Origin: Pantoea sp050157905
GTDB taxonomy: Bacteria; Pseudomonadota; Gammaproteobacteria; Enterobacterales; Enterobacteriaceae
Assembly: GCF_050157905.1 (NCBI RefSeq)
Contig: NZ_JBKIWZ010000001.1
Coordinates: forward strand, 2,728,001-2,792,000
DNA: 64,000 bases
Reading direction: 5' to 3'
A program made the translations under genes and the position numbers. The notes beneath the pieces are model-generated. The model was not told where the DNA came from. It saw only the letters and a list, made by a program, of their open reading frames with translations, and did not search any database. Of the stretch, positions 1-8,213 are shown one piece after another. The number at the start of each line of letters is the position of its first letter. Within the stretch, counting starts at the first letter, position 1.

Positions 1-522
1 GTGATCCTGTCCCAGCTGCGAGCAGCCAAAGGTGTGGCTGAACAGGAACACCCCGTCGGTCCCTTCTGCCTGCTGCGTCTCTTTCAGAAAGCGTTGCTGA
101 ATCTGACGCGCAATGCCGTTAACACAGCCGACGGTAGGCAGGATCCACAACTCATTGCGGATGCCGACCTCGCCGCTGGCGCGACGATAAATCTGCACTT
201 CGCGATCACCCGGCTGCGGCGGCAGGGTCACGAAATCGGGCTGATAAGCGTAGTCGTCCAGGTCGCAGAGATTGGTACGGGCGTTCTGTGAATGAATCAG
301 CTCACCCGCGGCTACAGGCTGCGTGGCGTGGGCAATTGGCAGCCCATATTTGATCACCAGCGCATCCTGCGCGACCGGTTGCAGAGCAAATTTATGCCCG
401 CGCCCTACCGCCTGCTGCAGCACCACAGGCTGTGGCGCCAGGTCGATGGTGGCCCCCGCGTCTAAGTCCCGTAATGCCACCGCGACGTTATCGCGGGGAT
501 CAATTTTAATGGCATCTTGCAT
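1..522 (-). CDS. uxaA: altronate dehydratase, N-terminal part (cut by window edge)
   Basis: UxaA dehydrates D-altronate to 2-keto-3-deoxygluconate in the cytoplasmic galacturonate branch. The 174 visible codons begin MQDAIKIDPRDNVAVALRDL, an SAF-type N-terminal domain. They continue into the start of the catalytic domain, with the segment ELWILPTVGCVNGIARQIQ and a second cysteine in FSHTFGCSQ. The ATG lies 4 bp beyond the uxaB stop, so uxaC-uxaB-uxaA is one transcription unit. The C-terminal two thirds lie outside the window. E. coli instead has uxaCA together with uxaB elsewhere. Confidence 0.93.
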   Translation of the reverse strand, partial: MQDAIKIDPRDNVAVALRDLDAGATIDLAPQPVVLQQAVGRGHKFALQPVAQDALVIKYGLPIAHATQPVAAGELIHSQNARTNLCDLDDYAYQPDFVTLPPQPGDREVQIYRRASGEVGIRNELWILPTVGCVNGIARQIQQRFLKETQQAEGTDGVFLFSHTFGCSQLGQDH

Positions 523-526
523 CGCG

Positions 527-1978
527 TTATCTCAGTTGGCTCAGCGCCTCACGCATCCCGTGGGCGATGATGTTTTGCAGGTGTAGGGTGACCTGTTCAG
601 CCAGTCCGGGCTGACGGGTTAAATCCTGGCCCCAGTGCGGCGCGTTGCCGAGTACGCCATGCACCAGTTGTGACAGCGCATGCGGGTCAGCATCACAGGC
701 TTTCCAGGCTTTAGCGTAAAAAGCCAGCCAGTACGGCTCATCCTGCAGCGGCCACGCCTTTCCGGCTGACTCGCCGCGATAAAAAGCGATCAGCGCCGCC
801 AGGGCAAAGGTGATATGCGTCGGCCATCTGCCGGTTTGCTGATGAGCAGCAAGCAGCGGCGTCAGCAGGCGGGTACGGAACTTAGTCATGCCATTCAGGG
901 CAATCGACAGCAGCGCGTGGCGGATAAAGGGGTTGCGGAAGCGGCGCATGACCGCATCGGCGAACCTGTGCAACTCCTCTGGTGGCAGATCCAGTGTCGG
1001 GATCACCTCATGGCGCAGCAGCCGATCCACAAAGCCGGCGATTGCCGGATCGGCCATCGCCTCCCCGACGCTCTCAATACCGGCCAGAAACGCCACCGGC
1101 ACCATCGCGGTATGGGCACCGTTAAGGATGGCGACCTTCTGCGCTTTGTAGGGCGCGATATCATCCACATGCCGGATTTGCGGCGTTAGCGCCGCCAGCT
1201 TCAGTTCGCTGAACAGCGCCGATGGCCCCTGAATGACAAACTGGTAGTAAACTTCGCCCGCCACCAGATAGCGATCTTCATAGCCCAGCGCGCTCTGCAG
1301 CTGCTCACTCTCCGCCGGAAAACCGGTCACGATGCGGTCTACCAGAGTGTTGTAGAAAGCACAGTCCTGATTAACCCAGGTTTTAAATTCTGAGGGCAGA
1401 TGCCAGAGGTCGGCGTAGCGCAGCACAAGTTCGCGCAGCGTGTCGCCGTTGTGATCTATCAGCTCACACGGCACCACCAGCCAGCCCCGGTCGCGGGCGC
1501 CGCTGAAATGGGTATAGCGCGCCCACAGCAGCTGCGTCAGTTTGCCGGGATAACTGCTGGCGGGCGCGTCAGAGAGCCGATCCGTTTCGCTGAAGGTGAT
1601 GCCCGCTTCGGTGGTATTGGAGAAAACCATGCGCAGGTCGGGATTACGGGCCAGCGCCATAAAGGCATCATGCTGCTGCCAGGGCTGGATCTCGCGGTTG
1701 AGGCTGCGGATCAGCCGGGTTTCGCTGATCGCCTCGCCCCGATCGTTCAGCCCGCGGATCAGCGTGGTGTAAAGACCCTCCTGCTGATTCAGGCTGTCAC
1801 TGACCTCACGGTTGCGCGGCCGCACCACCACGATCCCGGCATCAATGTCCTGATGTTCATTCAGCCAGTCAATCTGCCAGTCGATAAAAGCACGCAGAAA
1901 GTTGCCTTCACCAAACTGGATGATGCGGTCGCGGTAGACCGGCCCCGGAAAGTCGTGGCGGTTCAGCCTTTTCATCAT
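527..1978 (-). CDS. uxaB: tagaturonate reductase (altronate oxidoreductase)
   Basis: A 483-residue NAD-dependent enzyme of the mannitol dehydrogenase family that reduces D-tagaturonate to D-altronate, between UxaC and UxaA. The N-terminal nucleotide-binding region contains RIIQFGEGNFLRAFIDWQID (about residues 17-36). The C-terminal domain holds KVAILNGAHTAM (about 281-292), where the lysine and histidine of this family's active site fall. Length matches E. coli UxaB (483). Its ATG overlaps the uxaC stop by one base (ATGA), which implies translational coupling. A second ATG follows immediately, so the start could be one codon later. Confidence 0.95.
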   Translation of the reverse strand: MMKRLNRHDFPGPVYRDRIIQFGEGNFLRAFIDWQIDWLNEHQDIDAGIVVVRPRNREVSDSLNQQEGLYTTLIRGLNDRGEAISETRLIRSLNREIQPWQQHDAFMALARNPDLRMVFSNTTEAGITFSETDRLSDAPASSYPGKLTQLLWARYTHFSGARDRGWLVVPCELIDHNGDTLRELVLRYADLWHLPSEFKTWVNQDCAFYNTLVDRIVTGFPAESEQLQSALGYEDRYLVAGEVYYQFVIQGPSALFSELKLAALTPQIRHVDDIAPYKAQKVAILNGAHTAMVPVAFLAGIESVGEAMADPAIAGFVDRLLRHEVIPTLDLPPEELHRFADAVMRRFRNPFIRHALLSIALNGMTKFRTRLLTPLLAAHQQTGRWPTHITFALAALIAFYRGESAGKAWPLQDEPYWLAFYAKAWKACDADPHALSQLVHGVLGNAPHWGQDLTRQPGLAEQVTLHLQNIIAHGMREALSQLR

Positions 1979-3393
1979 CAGGCCCCCAGCTCGATGCCGA
2001 AGTAATCACGGGCATTGCCGAAGCAGATATTCCGGACCATCTGACCCAACAGCGCCTCATCGGCCGGTGCCTCGCCCCGCTCGACCCACTGGCCAATCAT
2101 CTGGCACAGCAACCGGCGGAAATATTCGTGGCGGGTGTAGGAAAGGAAGCTGCGGCTGTCGGTCAGCATCCCGACAAAGCGACTCAGCAGGCCAACCTGC
2201 GCCAGCTGCGTCATCTGACGCTGCATCCCATCCAGCTGATCGTTAAACCACCAGGCTGAGCCGAACTGCATCTTGCCCGCCTGACCTTCACCCTGGAAAT
2301 TACCTGCCATGGTGGCCAGCACTTCGTTATCGCGCGGGTTCAGGCAGTAAAGGATGGTTTTGGGCAGCGCGTTGTCACGGTTCTGGGCACCCAGCAGGCG
2401 CGCCAGCGGCTCTGCCAGCGGCTGATCGTTGATGGAATCGAAGCCCACATCCGGCCCCAGCAGCTGAAACTGGCGCGGGTTGGTGTTGCGCAATGCGCCG
2501 ATGTGATACTGCTGCACCCAGCCGCGTCGGGCATATTCGCTGCCCAGCCAGACCAGCACCGCCGTTTTGAACTGTGCTGTCTCCTGTGGGTTGGGCGCGG
2601 CACCGCTGCGACGGCGCGCCAGAATCGAATCCAGCGTGGCATCATCCGCCCCGGCATAACAGACCACATCCAGCGCATGATCGGCGATTTTGCAGCCGTG
2701 TGCGGCGAAATGATCCAGCCGCTGATTCAGCGCGCGGCGCAGATCGTCGAAACGCTGCACGCTGATGTCCGTCAGCTGCTCCAGCGACTCAATCCACGGC
2801 AGGAAGCTGGCCGCTTCGATGTTAAACGCTTTATCGGGCCGCCAGCTCGGCAGCACTTTAACGCTGAAGCTGGCGTCGTCTGCTATCGCGCGGTGATGCC
2901 GCAGATCGTCCAGAGGATCGTCAGTGGTCCCCACCATCTTCACCTTCATCTGCTGCATGATGCCGCGTGTGGTAAAGCTCTCCTGCGCCAGCAGCGCATT
3001 GCAGCGCTCCCAGATGTCATCGGCCGTGTTTTCTGACAGCAGCGTGCCGGTGATGCCGAAAGGCCGGCGCAGTTCGAGGTGGGTCCAGTGATAGAGCGGA
3101 TTGCCAATAGTGTGCGGCACGGTGCGCGCCCAGGCATTAAATTTTTCGCGATCGCTGGCGTCTCCGGTAATCAACGCCTCAGGCACACCGTTGGCGCGCA
3201 TCGCCCGCCATTTGTAGTGATCGCCTTTCAGCCAGATATCGTAAAGGTTGGCGAAGCGATAATTTTCGGCAATCTGCTGCGGAGGTAAGTGGCAGTGATA
3301 GTCGAAAATCGGCTGATCTTTCGCATAGTCATGATAGAGACGACGGGCGAATTCACCCTCCAGCAAAAAATCCTCGGTCATGAAACGTGACAT
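1978..3393 (-). CDS. uxaC: uronate isomerase
   Basis: UxaC isomerises D-glucuronate to fructuronate and D-galacturonate to tagaturonate, the first cytoplasmic step. The 471-residue protein has the family's metal-binding FDYHCHLPPQQIAE near residue 33 and the conserved segments KMVGTTDDP, KVLPSWRPDKAFN and MQFGSAWWFNDQLDGM. The start MSRFMTEDFLL parallels the E. coli start MTPFMTEDFLL, so the first ATG is preferred over the internal one. First gene of uxaCBA, with a candidate ExuR operator just upstream at 3430-3446. Confidence 0.97.
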   Translation of the reverse strand: MSRFMTEDFLLEGEFARRLYHDYAKDQPIFDYHCHLPPQQIAENYRFANLYDIWLKGDHYKWRAMRANGVPEALITGDASDREKFNAWARTVPHTIGNPLYHWTHLELRRPFGITGTLLSENTADDIWERCNALLAQESFTTRGIMQQMKVKMVGTTDDPLDDLRHHRAIADDASFSVKVLPSWRPDKAFNIEAASFLPWIESLEQLTDISVQRFDDLRRALNQRLDHFAAHGCKIADHALDVVCYAGADDATLDSILARRRSGAAPNPQETAQFKTAVLVWLGSEYARRGWVQQYHIGALRNTNPRQFQLLGPDVGFDSINDQPLAEPLARLLGAQNRDNALPKTILYCLNPRDNEVLATMAGNFQGEGQAGKMQFGSAWWFNDQLDGMQRQMTQLAQVGLLSRFVGMLTDSRSFLSYTRHEYFRRLLCQMIGQWVERGEAPADEALLGQMVRNICFGNARDYFGIELGA

Positions 3394-3429
3394 ACATGCA
3401 TCCTCATCTGCTGAACCCCGAATGACCCA

Positions 3430-3446
3430 AAGTTATCATACCAATT
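3430..3446 (-). promoter_or_regulatory. candidate ExuR operator upstream of uxaC
   Basis: On the minus strand this reads AATTGGTATGATAACTT, a 17-bp partly palindromic element about 37 bp before the uxaC ATG. It agrees at 13 of 17 positions with the element before exuR (5142-5158) and shares the GTAT core with the one before exuT (3612-3628). ExuR is known to repress these operons in enterobacteria; assigning this site to ExuR is inference from recurrence and position. Confidence 0.6.
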
Positions 3447-3611
3447 CTGGTGCGTTACCGATTTGTTTGCGATCCTGCTCACATAAACCGCGTTAACGGG
3501 CGGTCGTTATGGACGTTTTTGTCACCGGTAGCGCGCTAAATAGCTGTCATTACGCTGGTTTCCAGTATCCCACAGTAGAGAAAGGGGTTTTGTGATAGCT
3601 CTCAACTTTTA

Positions 3612-3628
3612 AAGTTGTATAACAAGTT
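3612..3628 (+). promoter_or_regulatory. candidate ExuR operator upstream of exuT
   Basis: AAGTTGTATAACAAGTT lies about 165 bp before exuT in the 399-bp divergent uxaC/exuT region (3394-3792). It differs from the site before exuR at two of 17 positions. A lone TGTGA half-site at 3591-3595 could belong to a CRP site, but the second half is poor. Nothing else in this intergenic region looks coding. Confidence 0.65.
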
Positions 3629-3792
3629 AGGCTCTCGTCCTGTCGTGAGATCGCTGACGACAGACAAATGGCAAGGTCATAACAGGGTTGCTCTGACAGA
3701 ACCTGCGGGCGTGAGCAATGTTGCATCACGTGTTGTCCCGCTCCAGATAACAACAGCGGCAAGACCGCATACAGAACTGGAAGAGGTAGAGG

Positions 3793-5097
3793 ATGCGTAA
3801 GATTAAAGGGTTACGCTGGTACATGATTGGGCTGGTCACGCTCGGCACCGTGCTGGGGTATCTGACCCGCAACACGATTGCCGTGGCTGCCCCGACATTA
3901 CAGACAGAGCTGCATATCACCACGCAGCAGTACTCCTACATAGTGGCAGCCTACTCCGCCTGCTACACGCTGATGCAGCCGGTCGCCGGTTATGTGCTGG
4001 ATCTGCTCGGCACTAAAATCGGCTATGCGATGTTCGCGGTGCTGTGGGCGATATTCTGTGCCGCTACCGCGATGGCGGGCAGCTGGGGCGGCTTCGCGCT
4101 GGCACGTGGTGCGGTCGGCGCGGCAGAAGCCGCAATGATCCCCGCGGGCCTGAAGGCAAGCAGCGAATGGTTTCCGGCCAGGGAGCGGTCGGTGGCGGTT
4201 GGCTACTTCAACGTCGGTTCTTCCATTGGCGCAATGCTGGCTCCGCCGCTGGTGGTCTGGGCGATCATGGCGCACAGCTGGCAGATGGCCTTTATTATTA
4301 CCGGCGTGCTGAGTATGGCCTGGGCGTTCTGCTGGCTGATTTTTTACAAGCACCCCAAACAGCAGACAAAACTCAGCGACGAAGAGCGCAATTACATTAT
4401 CTCCGGTCAGGAAGCGCAGCATCAGACCGGTAACACCCGTAAGATGTCGGCGCTGGAGATTATCCGTAACCGCCAGTTCTGGGGCATTGCGCTGCCGCGT
4501 TTTCTGGCAGAACCGGCGTGGGGAACGTTCAACGCCTGGATTCCGCTCTTCATGTTCAAGGTGTATGGTTTTAATCTCAAAGAGATCGCAATGTTTGCCT
4601 GGATGCCGATGCTGTTCGCAGACTTTGGCTGCATTCTGGGTGGCTATCTGCCGCCGCTGTTTCAGCGCTGGTTCGGCGTTAACCTGATCGTTTCCCGTAA
4701 GCTGGTCGTGACCCTGGGCGCGGTATTAATGATTGCACCCGGCACCATCGGCCTGTTCACCAGCCCCTATATCGCTATCGGGCTGTTGTGCGTTGGCGGC
4801 TTTGCGCATCAGGCGCTGTCCGGTGCGCTGATCACTCTGTCATCTGACGTGTTTGGCCGTAATGAGGTGGCGACGGCTAACGGCTTAACCGGCATGGCTG
4901 CCTGGACCGCCAGCACCCTGTTTGCGCTGGTGGTCGGTGCGCTGGCCGATACGCTGGGCTTCAGCCCGCTGTTTGCCGCGCTGGCGGTGTTCGATCTGCT
5001 GGGTGCAGTGGTGATCTGGACGGTGCTGAAGAATAAACCGATCTCAGAGCTGAATGCTGAGCCGGTGATCCCGCAGGCCAGCGCAGTCCGCAGCTAA
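3793..5097 (+). CDS. exuT: hexuronate transporter, MFS family
   Basis: Inner-membrane proton-linked symporter for galacturonate and glucuronate. The 434-residue protein is almost collinear with E. coli ExuT: it starts MRKIKGLRWYMIGLVTLGTV and has about 12 hydrophobic helices. Anion:cation-symporter subfamily stretches include LTRNTIAVAAPTL, GAAEAAMIPAGLKASSEWFP and GRNEVATANGLTGMAAW. The start has a purine-rich GAGG ribosome site just ahead. Divergent from uxaCBA and upstream of exuR; probably repressed by ExuR and relieved by uronates. Confidence 0.97.
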   Translation: MRKIKGLRWYMIGLVTLGTVLGYLTRNTIAVAAPTLQTELHITTQQYSYIVAAYSACYTLMQPVAGYVLDLLGTKIGYAMFAVLWAIFCAATAMAGSWGGFALARGAVGAAEAAMIPAGLKASSEWFPARERSVAVGYFNVGSSIGAMLAPPLVVWAIMAHSWQMAFIITGVLSMAWAFCWLIFYKHPKQQTKLSDEERNYIISGQEAQHQTGNTRKMSALEIIRNRQFWGIALPRFLAEPAWGTFNAWIPLFMFKVYGFNLKEIAMFAWMPMLFADFGCILGGYLPPLFQRWFGVNLIVSRKLVVTLGAVLMIAPGTIGLFTSPYIAIGLLCVGGFAHQALSGALITLSSDVFGRNEVATANGLTGMAAWTASTLFALVVGALADTLGFSPLFAALAVFDLLGAVVIWTVLKNKPISELNAEPVIPQASAVRS

Positions 5098-5141
5098 TCT
5101 GTCGGGCTGGCGCAGGCCAGCCCATTTCCTCACCCTGCCTG

Positions 5142-5158
5142 AAGTGGTATAACAACTT
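5142..5158 (+). promoter_or_regulatory. candidate ExuR operator upstream of exuR
   Basis: AAGTGGTATAACAACTT sits 25 bp before the exuR ATG. It nearly repeats the exuT element (15 of 17 identical) and is close to a perfect inverted repeat about its centre. Position and recurrence suggest autoregulation of exuR; the link to ExuR is inferred. Confidence 0.65.
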
Positions 5159-5183
5159 ATCTGTCTGCTATCAGGATTGTACT

Positions 5184-5960
5184 ATGGACCTCACCGAATC
5201 CCGTCGACTCTATCAACAGCTGGCCAGCGCGCTGAAAAGCCGCATTGAAACCGGGATTTATCCGGTGGGCGATAAACTGCCTGCTGAACGTCTGATTGCC
5301 GAAGAGATGGAAGTGAGCCGGACGGTGGTTCGCGAAGCGATTATCATGCTGGAAGTGGAAGGCTATGTGGAAGTCCGCAAAGGGTCCGGCATTCACGTGA
5401 TTGCCAGCCAGCAACAGAATCGTATTGCTGTCAGCAGCAGTCAGCTGGAGTTTGCCACCTTTGGTCCGTTTGAATTACTGCAGGCCCGCCAGCTGATTGA
5501 AAGTAACGTCGCCGAGTTCGCCGCCACTCAGGTGACGCGTCAGGATATTGTCGACCTGATGGCGATTCAGGAAAAAGCCCGTCAGGAAGATCACTTTCGT
5601 GACTCCGAGTGGGATATGCAGTTTCACGTCCGCATCGCCCAATCCACTCAGAACAGCGCCTTAGCCGCCATCGTTGAAAAAATGTGGCTGCATCGCCTGC
5701 ACAATCCCTACTGGCTCAAACTCCACGAGCACATCGACCAGCGCAGCATTCTCAGCTGGTGCGACGACCACGATCAGATCCTGAAAGCACTGATGCGCAA
5801 AGATCCAGCCGCCAGCAAACTGGCGATGTGGCAACATCTGGAAAATACTAAGCAGATGCTGTTTAACGCGACGGCAGACGATTTCGAATTTAACGTGGAT
5901 CGTTACATGTTCAGTGAGAATCCGGTCATCCTGCCTGAAGGGTCTGATTACGCCCGCTGA
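5184..5960 (+). CDS. exuR: hexuronate-responsive GntR-family repressor
   Basis: FadR/GntR-type repressor of the galacturonate/glucuronate genes, 258 residues. Residues about 1-75 form the GntR winged helix (SRRLYQQLASALKSRIETGI, then LPAERLIAEEMEVSRTVVRE and the wing VEGYVEVRKGSGIHV). The rest is the all-helical FCD effector domain, with the expected metal-type residues in EWDMQFHVRIAQ and DDHDQILKAL. It lies 86 bp after exuT on the same strand with its own candidate operator, so it may be co-transcribed or independently started. Confidence 0.95.
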   Translation: MDLTESRRLYQQLASALKSRIETGIYPVGDKLPAERLIAEEMEVSRTVVREAIIMLEVEGYVEVRKGSGIHVIASQQQNRIAVSSSQLEFATFGPFELLQARQLIESNVAEFAATQVTRQDIVDLMAIQEKARQEDHFRDSEWDMQFHVRIAQSTQNSALAAIVEKMWLHRLHNPYWLKLHEHIDQRSILSWCDDHDQILKALMRKDPAASKLAMWQHLENTKQMLFNATADDFEFNVDRYMFSENPVILPEGSDYAR

Positions 5961-6282
5961 GCATCCCTGACGCGCCCTGAAAGGGTCAGTTAATCTGCAA
6001 TAGTGTCAGGACGTGTAAAGCTCCTTTTTACAGGTCGTTTCACAAGGTAAAACTCCTGTCTGCCAGAGAGTTTTCCTGTCTCAGACAGGCGAATTTTGTT
6101 ACAGTTATCGCCCTTTTATTACCCTTTGCGACAGGGGGTTATAAAATCGCTGATTTAACAATCAATTCTGGAAGGATCCGGAAAATCCCGCCCAGGCTGT
6201 GCGCCTAAAATTTATAACGATATGCCGGTCTGCGTTCAGGTCCCTGTGGGACATGTTTAACAATGATGTTCAGGAATGATTG
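5961..6282. other. 322-bp intergenic region with an inverted repeat
   Basis: No credible gene. It holds a perfect 8-bp inverted repeat, CCTGTCTG (6055-6062) and CAGACAGG (6082-6089), separated by 19 bases, followed by AT-rich stretches that could contain the yqjA promoter (for example TATAAA near 6140). GTAAA motifs near 6014 and 6046 recall CpxR half-sites, and yqjA-mzrA is Cpx-controlled in E. coli, but the spacing is not the usual GTAAA-N5-GTAAA, so no CpxR site is called. Confidence 0.4.
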
Positions 6283-6957
6283 ATGGATATTTTGCAAGCG
6301 TTACTGCACGCCTTGTGGCAACAGGATTATGAAACCCTTTCCGACCCCGCGCTGGTATGGGCCATTTATGGCGTGCTGTTTATGATTCTGTTCCTGGAAA
6401 ATGGCCTGCTTCCTGCCGCGTTTCTGCCGGGCGACAGCCTGCTGATTCTGGTGGGCGTGCTGATTGCTAAAGGTACTATGAGTTTCCCATTGACCATCCT
6501 GGTATTGACCACGGGCGCGAGCCTCGGCTGCTGGGTAAGCTACATCCAGGGGCGATGGCTGGGCAATACGCCGACGGTGCAGAAGTGGCTCTCTCACCTT
6601 CCCGCCCAGTATCACCAGCGCGCGCACAGCATGTTCCACCGTCACGGTTTGTCGGCTCTGCTGATAGGCCGCTTTATCGCCTTTGTGCGTACGCTGCTGC
6701 CCACCATTGCCGGTTTGTCCGGCCTCAGCAATGCCCGTTTCCAGTTTTTCAACTGGGTAAGCGCTTTCCTGTGGGTTGTCATTTTAACCGTTATCGGCTT
6801 TGCGCTGGGTAAAACCCCGATTTTCCGACGTTACGAAGATGAGATGATGTTCTTTCTGATGATGCTGCCACTGGCGCTGCTGGTATTTGGCCTCGTCGGA
6901 TCCCTTGTCGTTTTATGGCGCAAGCGTCAGGCGAATCAGAACGGGAAAGCCGAGTAA
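6283..6957 (+). CDS. yqjA: DedA-family membrane transporter YqjA
   Basis: A 224-residue DedA/SNARE-associated family inner-membrane protein. In E. coli, YqjA is an osmosensing proton-dependent transporter needed for alkaline pH tolerance and membrane homeostasis. Visible family motifs are FLENGLLPAAFLPGDSLL, the long conserved helix region and GRFIAFVRTLLPTIAGLSGL with its essential arginines. I chose ATG 6283, preceded by AGGA at suitable spacing, over an in-frame TTG one codon earlier. The stop overlaps the mzrA ATG by one base. Confidence 0.95.
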   Translation: MDILQALLHALWQQDYETLSDPALVWAIYGVLFMILFLENGLLPAAFLPGDSLLILVGVLIAKGTMSFPLTILVLTTGASLGCWVSYIQGRWLGNTPTVQKWLSHLPAQYHQRAHSMFHRHGLSALLIGRFIAFVRTLLPTIAGLSGLSNARFQFFNWVSAFLWVVILTVIGFALGKTPIFRRYEDEMMFFLMMLPLALLVFGLVGSLVVLWRKRQANQNGKAE

Positions 6958-7304
6958 TGAAACTGCTACAGGCTGTTCCCAAACGGTGGCGACCGTGGCT
7001 GATTGCTGCTGCCTTTGCGCTGGTCGCGCTCTGTCTCGTTCCCGGACTGATCAAGCACGAAACGGTGGTGCAGATTCGGGTTTCCCATGCCGGGGCGACG
7101 CTGCCCGATGGGTTTTATCTTTATCAGCAGTTAAGTGCTCAGGGCATTCGTATCAAAAGCATCACGCCTGCGGGTGATGCGCTGGTCATCCATTTTGACA
7201 GCGAAGAGCAGAGCCTGGCGGCGCAAAAAGTCCTGCGCCGTCTGCTGCCACAGGGCTTTATTGTGGCGCAGCACGATCACTCTCAACACTTCTCTCTGGC
7301 GTAA
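6957..7304 (+). CDS. mzrA: EnvZ/OmpR modulator MzrA
   Basis: A small inner-membrane protein of 115 residues that, in E. coli, contacts EnvZ and links Cpx signalling to the OmpR regulon. One N-terminal transmembrane helix (WLIAAAFALVALCLVPGLI) is followed by a periplasmic domain. The conserved stretch is G-T-LPDGFYLYQQLSAQGI and the SITPAGDALVIHF region, matching E. coli MzrA. The ATG overlaps the yqjA stop (TAATG), so the two are translationally coupled. The N-terminus is shorter than E. coli's 127-residue protein. Confidence 0.9.
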   Translation: MKLLQAVPKRWRPWLIAAAFALVALCLVPGLIKHETVVQIRVSHAGATLPDGFYLYQQLSAQGIRIKSITPAGDALVIHFDSEEQSLAAQKVLRRLLPQGFIVAQHDHSQHFSLA

Positions 7305-7320
7305 TCGCCCGATACCGCCG

Positions 7321-7358
7321 CTGTCACGCCGCCAGATTGTCTCCAGGTGGCGTGACAG
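7321..7358. terminator. hairpin after mzrA
   Basis: A perfect 10-bp inverted repeat (CTGTCACGCC with GGCGTGACAG) around an 18-base loop, 17 bp after the mzrA stop. A T-run (TTTTTT) only appears about 20 bases later, so this may be a weak or factor-dependent terminator or an mRNA 3'-end stabiliser. Confidence 0.45.
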
Positions 7359-7495
7359 AGGCCCTATCTCCCGGTCTTTTTTGAACTTTTTACTATCGCT
7401 GTCTATGCTTAAGCGAGAGTCGACCCTCAGCACCCGAAATCAGATGATTACGCCAGTGATGAGGGTTCAGGTCGCAAAGGAAGGGTTCAGGACCG

Positions 7496-7870
7496 ATGAA
7501 ATATCAAATTTTTCTGGGCGTCGCGCTCTTGTCGCTGTCAGGTTCGCTGCTGGCAGCCGAAACGCTGTGTGAGCAGAAAGAGCAGGATATTCAGCGTGAA
7601 ATCGGAATGGCGCAGAAGCACAACAACCAGCGCCGGGTGAACGGTCTGGAGCGTGCGCTGACAGAAGTCCGGGCTGATTGCAGTGACAAAAAACTCGAAG
7701 CAGCTCATCTGGAAAGAATTAACGCGCAGAAGCAAAAAGTGGCGGAGCGCGAGCACGCACTCAGGGAAGAGCGCGAAGAGGGCCATGACAGGGAGAAAAT
7801 TGCCAAAAGACAACAAAAGCTGGATGACGCGCGCCGGGAGCTGAAAAAGTTACAGGCGGAGCCCTACTAA
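7496..7870 (+). CDS. yqjC: DUF1090-family periplasmic protein YqjC
   Basis: A 124-residue exported protein of unknown function. A signal peptide (MKYQIFLGVALLSLSGSLLA, cleavage before AETLC) precedes a helical domain rich in Glu, Arg, Lys and Gln. The segment from about residue 60 to the end is strongly coiled-coil-like. Cysteines in ETLCEQK and RADCSDKK are typical of the DUF1090 family. It heads the yqjC-D-E-K group; in E. coli yqjC responds to acid and osmotic stress conditions. Confidence 0.9.
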   Translation: MKYQIFLGVALLSLSGSLLAAETLCEQKEQDIQREIGMAQKHNNQRRVNGLERALTEVRADCSDKKLEAAHLERINAQKQKVAEREHALREEREEGHDREKIAKRQQKLDDARRELKKLQAEPY

Positions 7871-7905
7871 CCGGAATTAACCAACTGATGTTAAAGGAGT
7901 ATTTT

Positions 7906-8211
7906 ATGTCTAAAGACACATCATCAGAACATTTGCGTGCTGAGCTGAAAAACCTGGCGGATACCCTGGAAGAAGTGCTGAGCAGCGGCACTGAAAAATC
8001 CAAAGGCGAGCTGGACAAACTGCGTAACAAAGCGCGTGTGGCGCTGGACAGTTCGCGCGAGCGTCTGGGCGAATCCGGTGAGCGCATTGCGGCGACCACC
8101 CGTGAAGCGGCGCAGAAAGCCGAAGGCTACGTGCGCGAAAATCCCTGGCATGGTGTGGGCATCGGTGCAGCGATTGGCGTCGCACTGGGCATGCTCATTT
8201 CGCGTCGTTAA
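7906..8211 (+). CDS. yqjD: ElaB/YqjD family membrane-anchored ribosome-binding protein
   Basis: A 101-residue protein identical in length to E. coli YqjD, a stationary-phase inner-membrane protein reported to bind ribosomes through its soluble N-terminus. It shows a long charged amphipathic helix followed by the signature YVRENPWHGVGIGAAIGVALG, the C-terminal membrane anchor, and final arginines. ATG 7906 is chosen over upstream in-frame starts because AAAGGAGT ends 5 bp before it. Confidence 0.93.
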   Translation: MSKDTSSEHLRAELKNLADTLEEVLSSGTEKSKGELDKLRNKARVALDSSRERLGESGERIAATTREAAQKAEGYVRENPWHGVGIGAAIGVALGMLISRR

Positions 8212-8213
8212 TT

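Noticed and set aside
3591..3606. CRP site before exuT
   Set aside because: Only the TGTGA half is good; the second half (TCAACT) is a poor match, so it is mentioned but not called.
5961..6282. CpxR box before yqjA
   Set aside because: GTAAA motifs occur but not in the required GTAAA-N5-GTAAA arrangement.
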